Shown here: positions 62,664 through 64,000 of the stretch, piece after piece | How positions within the stretch are numbered: position 1 is the first letter of the stretch | Layout of the letters: each line of letters starts with the position of its first letter | Assembly (NCBI RefSeq): GCF_043951865.1 | Contig: NZ_JBINJF010000018.1 | Span: 38,991-102,990 of the forward strand | Length of the DNA: 64,000 bases | Source: JAMQKA01 sp043951865 | Lineage (GTDB): Bacteria > Bacteroidota > Rhodothermia > Balneolales > Balneolaceae | Direction: 5' to 3' | Made by a program: the position numbers and the translations under genes | The notes under the pieces: generated by a model | What the model saw: only the letters and a program-made list of their open reading frames with translations | Told to the model about the DNA's origin: nothing | Databases searched by the model: none

Positions 62664-62945
62664 ATGACATCCAAAAACAAGCTTAAATACATTTTCATCG
62701 CCGCTGTTATCATAGCCGCAGGATTTGCACTTGCGGATTCACTGGGCGTGTTTAATCCCAAATCCTATACCGAGGTTTCACACGGCTCGCACGTCCATTA
62801 TGTACCGGAAAATCGCGATCCCAACGTGGGTATCGATAAATTTCCAACCGAACCGCCCGCCCCAAACGAAATAATTACTCCCCAGGGCCAGATTATGGAC
62901 CAGGCGGAATGGGAACGGCAACAACAAGAAGAGGCAGGAAATTAG
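62664..62945 (+). CDS. 93-residue membrane-anchored protein of unknown function
   Basis: I do not recognise the family. It has one N-terminal membrane helix (about 8-27) followed by a hydrophilic, presumably periplasmic tail. A potential metal-binding block, VSHGSHVHYVPENRDPN, lies at the start of the tail, then KFPTEPPAPNEIITPQG. The stop codon ends 1 bp before the TlpA ATG, and the gene begins 27 bp after DUF411, so all three are co-transcribed. A His-containing segment beside a DUF411 and a thioredoxin suggests a role in metal or thiol handling in the envelope; this is only context. Confidence 0.7.
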   Translation: MTSKNKLKYIFIAAVIIAAGFALADSLGVFNPKSYTEVSHGSHVHYVPENRDPNVGIDKFPTEPPAPNEIITPQGQIMDQAEWERQQQEEAGN

Positions 62946-62946
62946 G

Positions 62947-63606
62947 ATGAAATTTCTATTCAGTCATAAAGAGAAAAATCAATATGCAGCACGCAATCCG
63001 CAGTACGCTTCAGCGATTACGTATTCCGTACTGCGTAGTTTCCCCAAACTACTACTTGCCCTCTTAGCGTTGCCACTGCTTCTATCCTGTAGTTCCGGGG
63101 ATTCCAGCAAGTCGAAACCCACCGAGCCCCTGGAGCGGCTGGACCCTACGTCGGCTGCACTCTACCCTGCGCGGCAAAAAGCAACGGCCAACGACTTTAC
63201 GGTTACCTTGATGAATGGGGATCCATTTCAGCTTTCCGGGCAGAAGGGCAAGGTGGTGCTGATGAACATCTGGGCCACATGGTGCGCTCCCTGTGCAGAC
63301 GAAATGCCTGATTTTGTGGACCTGTATGAAGAGTACAGGGATGAAGGCTTGGTTATCCTCGGCGTTTCGATCGACGAGCAGGGACGTTCCGTGGTTAAAC
63401 CGTTTATGGAGAAATTTAATGTCACCTACCCGATGTTTATTGATGACGGTACCATCATGGAGAAGTACGGGCCTACTATGGGAATTCCCACTACCTATAT
63501 CATCGATAAACAGGGAGATCTGCGGTATTTTTCGGTTGGAGCGCTGACAAAAAAGGAGCTGGAGCCCCGGTTGAAGGAGTTGCTTGCGGAAAATGCAGAG
63601 GCTTGA
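62947..63606 (+). CDS. TlpA-like thioredoxin lipoprotein
   Basis: The 219-residue product has a thioredoxin domain (about 75-215) with the redox pair C113-A-P-C116 (WATWCAPCADEMP). The cis-Pro region GIPTTYIIDKQG completes the active site. A lipobox (LPLLLSCSS) lies near residue 52, so it is a membrane-tethered periplasmic thiol reductase or copper-protein helper. It is odd that about 35 residues precede the hydrophobic part. They are encoded by a TACGTA-type word repeat (62983-63039), read as QYAARNPQYASAITYSVLRS. The start at 62947 is the only ATG; the repeat seems to have been inserted into the leader or start region. It is immediately after the 93-residue gene. Confidence 0.88.
   Translation: MKFLFSHKEKNQYAARNPQYASAITYSVLRSFPKLLLALLALPLLLSCSSGDSSKSKPTEPLERLDPTSAALYPARQKATANDFTVTLMNGDPFQLSGQKGKVVLMNIWATWCAPCADEMPDFVDLYEEYRDEGLVILGVSIDEQGRSVVKPFMEKFNVTYPMFIDDGTIMEKYGPTMGIPTTYIIDKQGDLRYFSVGALTKKELEPRLKELLAENAEA
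62983..63039. repeat. TACGTA-type word repeat inside the TlpA-like start
   Basis: GCAGCACGCAATCCGCAGTACG, then ATTACGTATTCCGTACTGCG, are near-repeats of one word in two orientations. The second part is nearly the same as 49899-49920. Here it is translated as the N-terminus of the TlpA-like lipoprotein. Confidence 0.55.
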
Positions 63607-64000
63607 TTTGTTGCCCCATGCCCCTGCCGGAAGAATTTTTGTTTGATGAAGGGTAGAAAACATTCTCCTGTTTCTCATTAAGGCTTCTTAGTCATCTTTC
63701 CCTGTTCATTTTTTGTACGGCCAAAAAACAAACTAAAAAAGCCGCTGGGGATGGGAATTATGAATGAGGAATTAGAAATGATGAATTTCGAAGGGGTGAT
63801 CGTATTAACGTGTTAAGCAATTGTTCCGATACCGGAAGCATTTTTCTCTATTAAGGAGACGGAACAAAAATATAGATTAGCCTTCCCGGCCTTGAATGGG
63901 GCGCAGAAGCCGAAGCAGGCGGGGGTGGATGCCCTGCCGGTGAGGACTTTGATAGCGGGCAACTTGCGTTACGGACCATCAACATCCACGCCTGCACAGG
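63607..64000. other. unassigned right end of the window
   Basis: After the TlpA stop there are 394 bp with no recognised gene. GGAATTATGAATGAGGAATT words lie at 63754-63790. From about 63880 an open frame on the plus strand (FPALNGAQKPKQAGVDALPV) runs off the edge. It is Pro/Gly/Ala-rich and has no start codon or family match, so I do not call it coding. The open frame and its reverse complement could be the edge of a repeat or an insertion-sequence relic. Confidence 0.4.

Noticed and set aside
1..64000. CRISPR arrays, tRNA or rRNA genes
   Set aside because: No regularly spaced repeats with unique spacers, and no cloverleaf or rRNA-like stretches were recognised on reading through; a dedicated search was not possible.

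Overview
The window looks like chromosome from a free-living Gram-negative bacterium of the Bacteroidota/Rhodothermota/Balneolota side of the tree. The best guess is Balneolaceae (Balneolota). Support: separate SecD and SecF, a TamA/TamB-type outer-membrane pair, TonB receptors with a carboxypeptidase-like N-terminal domain, many lipoproteins, class II DAHP synthase, starts that often lack a Shine-Dalgarno sequence, and a base composition near 50% GC. The genus cannot be fixed from sequence alone. No rRNA, tRNA, CRISPR array or intact transposase was seen.

Left part (1-29.8 kb), mostly housekeeping and stress. It holds secF (partial) and secD, a small exported protein, uvrA, a receiver/adenylate-cyclase fusion, a WG-repeat lipoprotein, class II DAHP synthase, an Hsp20 with a clear sigma-54 promoter, an HtrA protease, a CbpA-type DnaJ, a DUF2784 membrane protein, an S1/P1 nuclease, a macro-domain protein, and a VapB/VapC pair whose antitoxin is frameshifted. 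Then follow clpB, a DUF1761 protein, an M29 aminopeptidase, tamB and tamA, and an M14 carboxypeptidase. A 141-142 bp palindromic repeat brackets the WG-repeat and DAHP synthase genes.

Right part (30.7-63.6 kb), a dense metal-handling region on the plus strand. Block A (30.7-35.7 kb): CDF exporter, SCO1-type copper chaperone, Cys-rich exported protein, TonB receptor and PCu(A)C copper chaperone, which fits copper uptake and delivery. Block B (35.8-40.8 kb): DJ-1/PfpI protein, DUF3124 lipoprotein, FetA/FetB-like ABC pair, Vgb-like propeller and a CxxCH protein. Block C (41.0-44.2 kb): a MerR-type promoter, a 49-residue Cys-rich protein, a MerR with the mercury-type cysteine spacing, a GDCCVxC protein, and a P1B ATPase with CSC where CPC is usual. 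Block D (44.7-48.7 kb): a 994-residue coiled-coil/P-loop protein directly upstream of an MscS-type channel. Block E (48.7-58.2 kb): DUF302 protein, His/Cys-rich exported protein, CusA, CusC, CusB, a PII-like protein and a DUF3347 protein. Block F (58.3-63.6 kb): histidine kinase and response regulator, a double-spondin lipoprotein, a DUF411 protein, a 93-residue anchored protein and a TlpA-like thioredoxin.

Several repeat families sit between genes, mainly in the metal region. One has a core of the form GGGAGTRCAACTCCC and occurs five times between 30.3 and 53.9 kb. A 220-bp segment flanked by an 11-bp direct repeat lies exactly at the stop codon of the P-type ATPase. The strongest candidates for undescribed biology are the ATPase-MscS pair (44677-48683) and the MerR/49-residue protein/GDCCVxC/CSC-ATPase unit (41033-44157).
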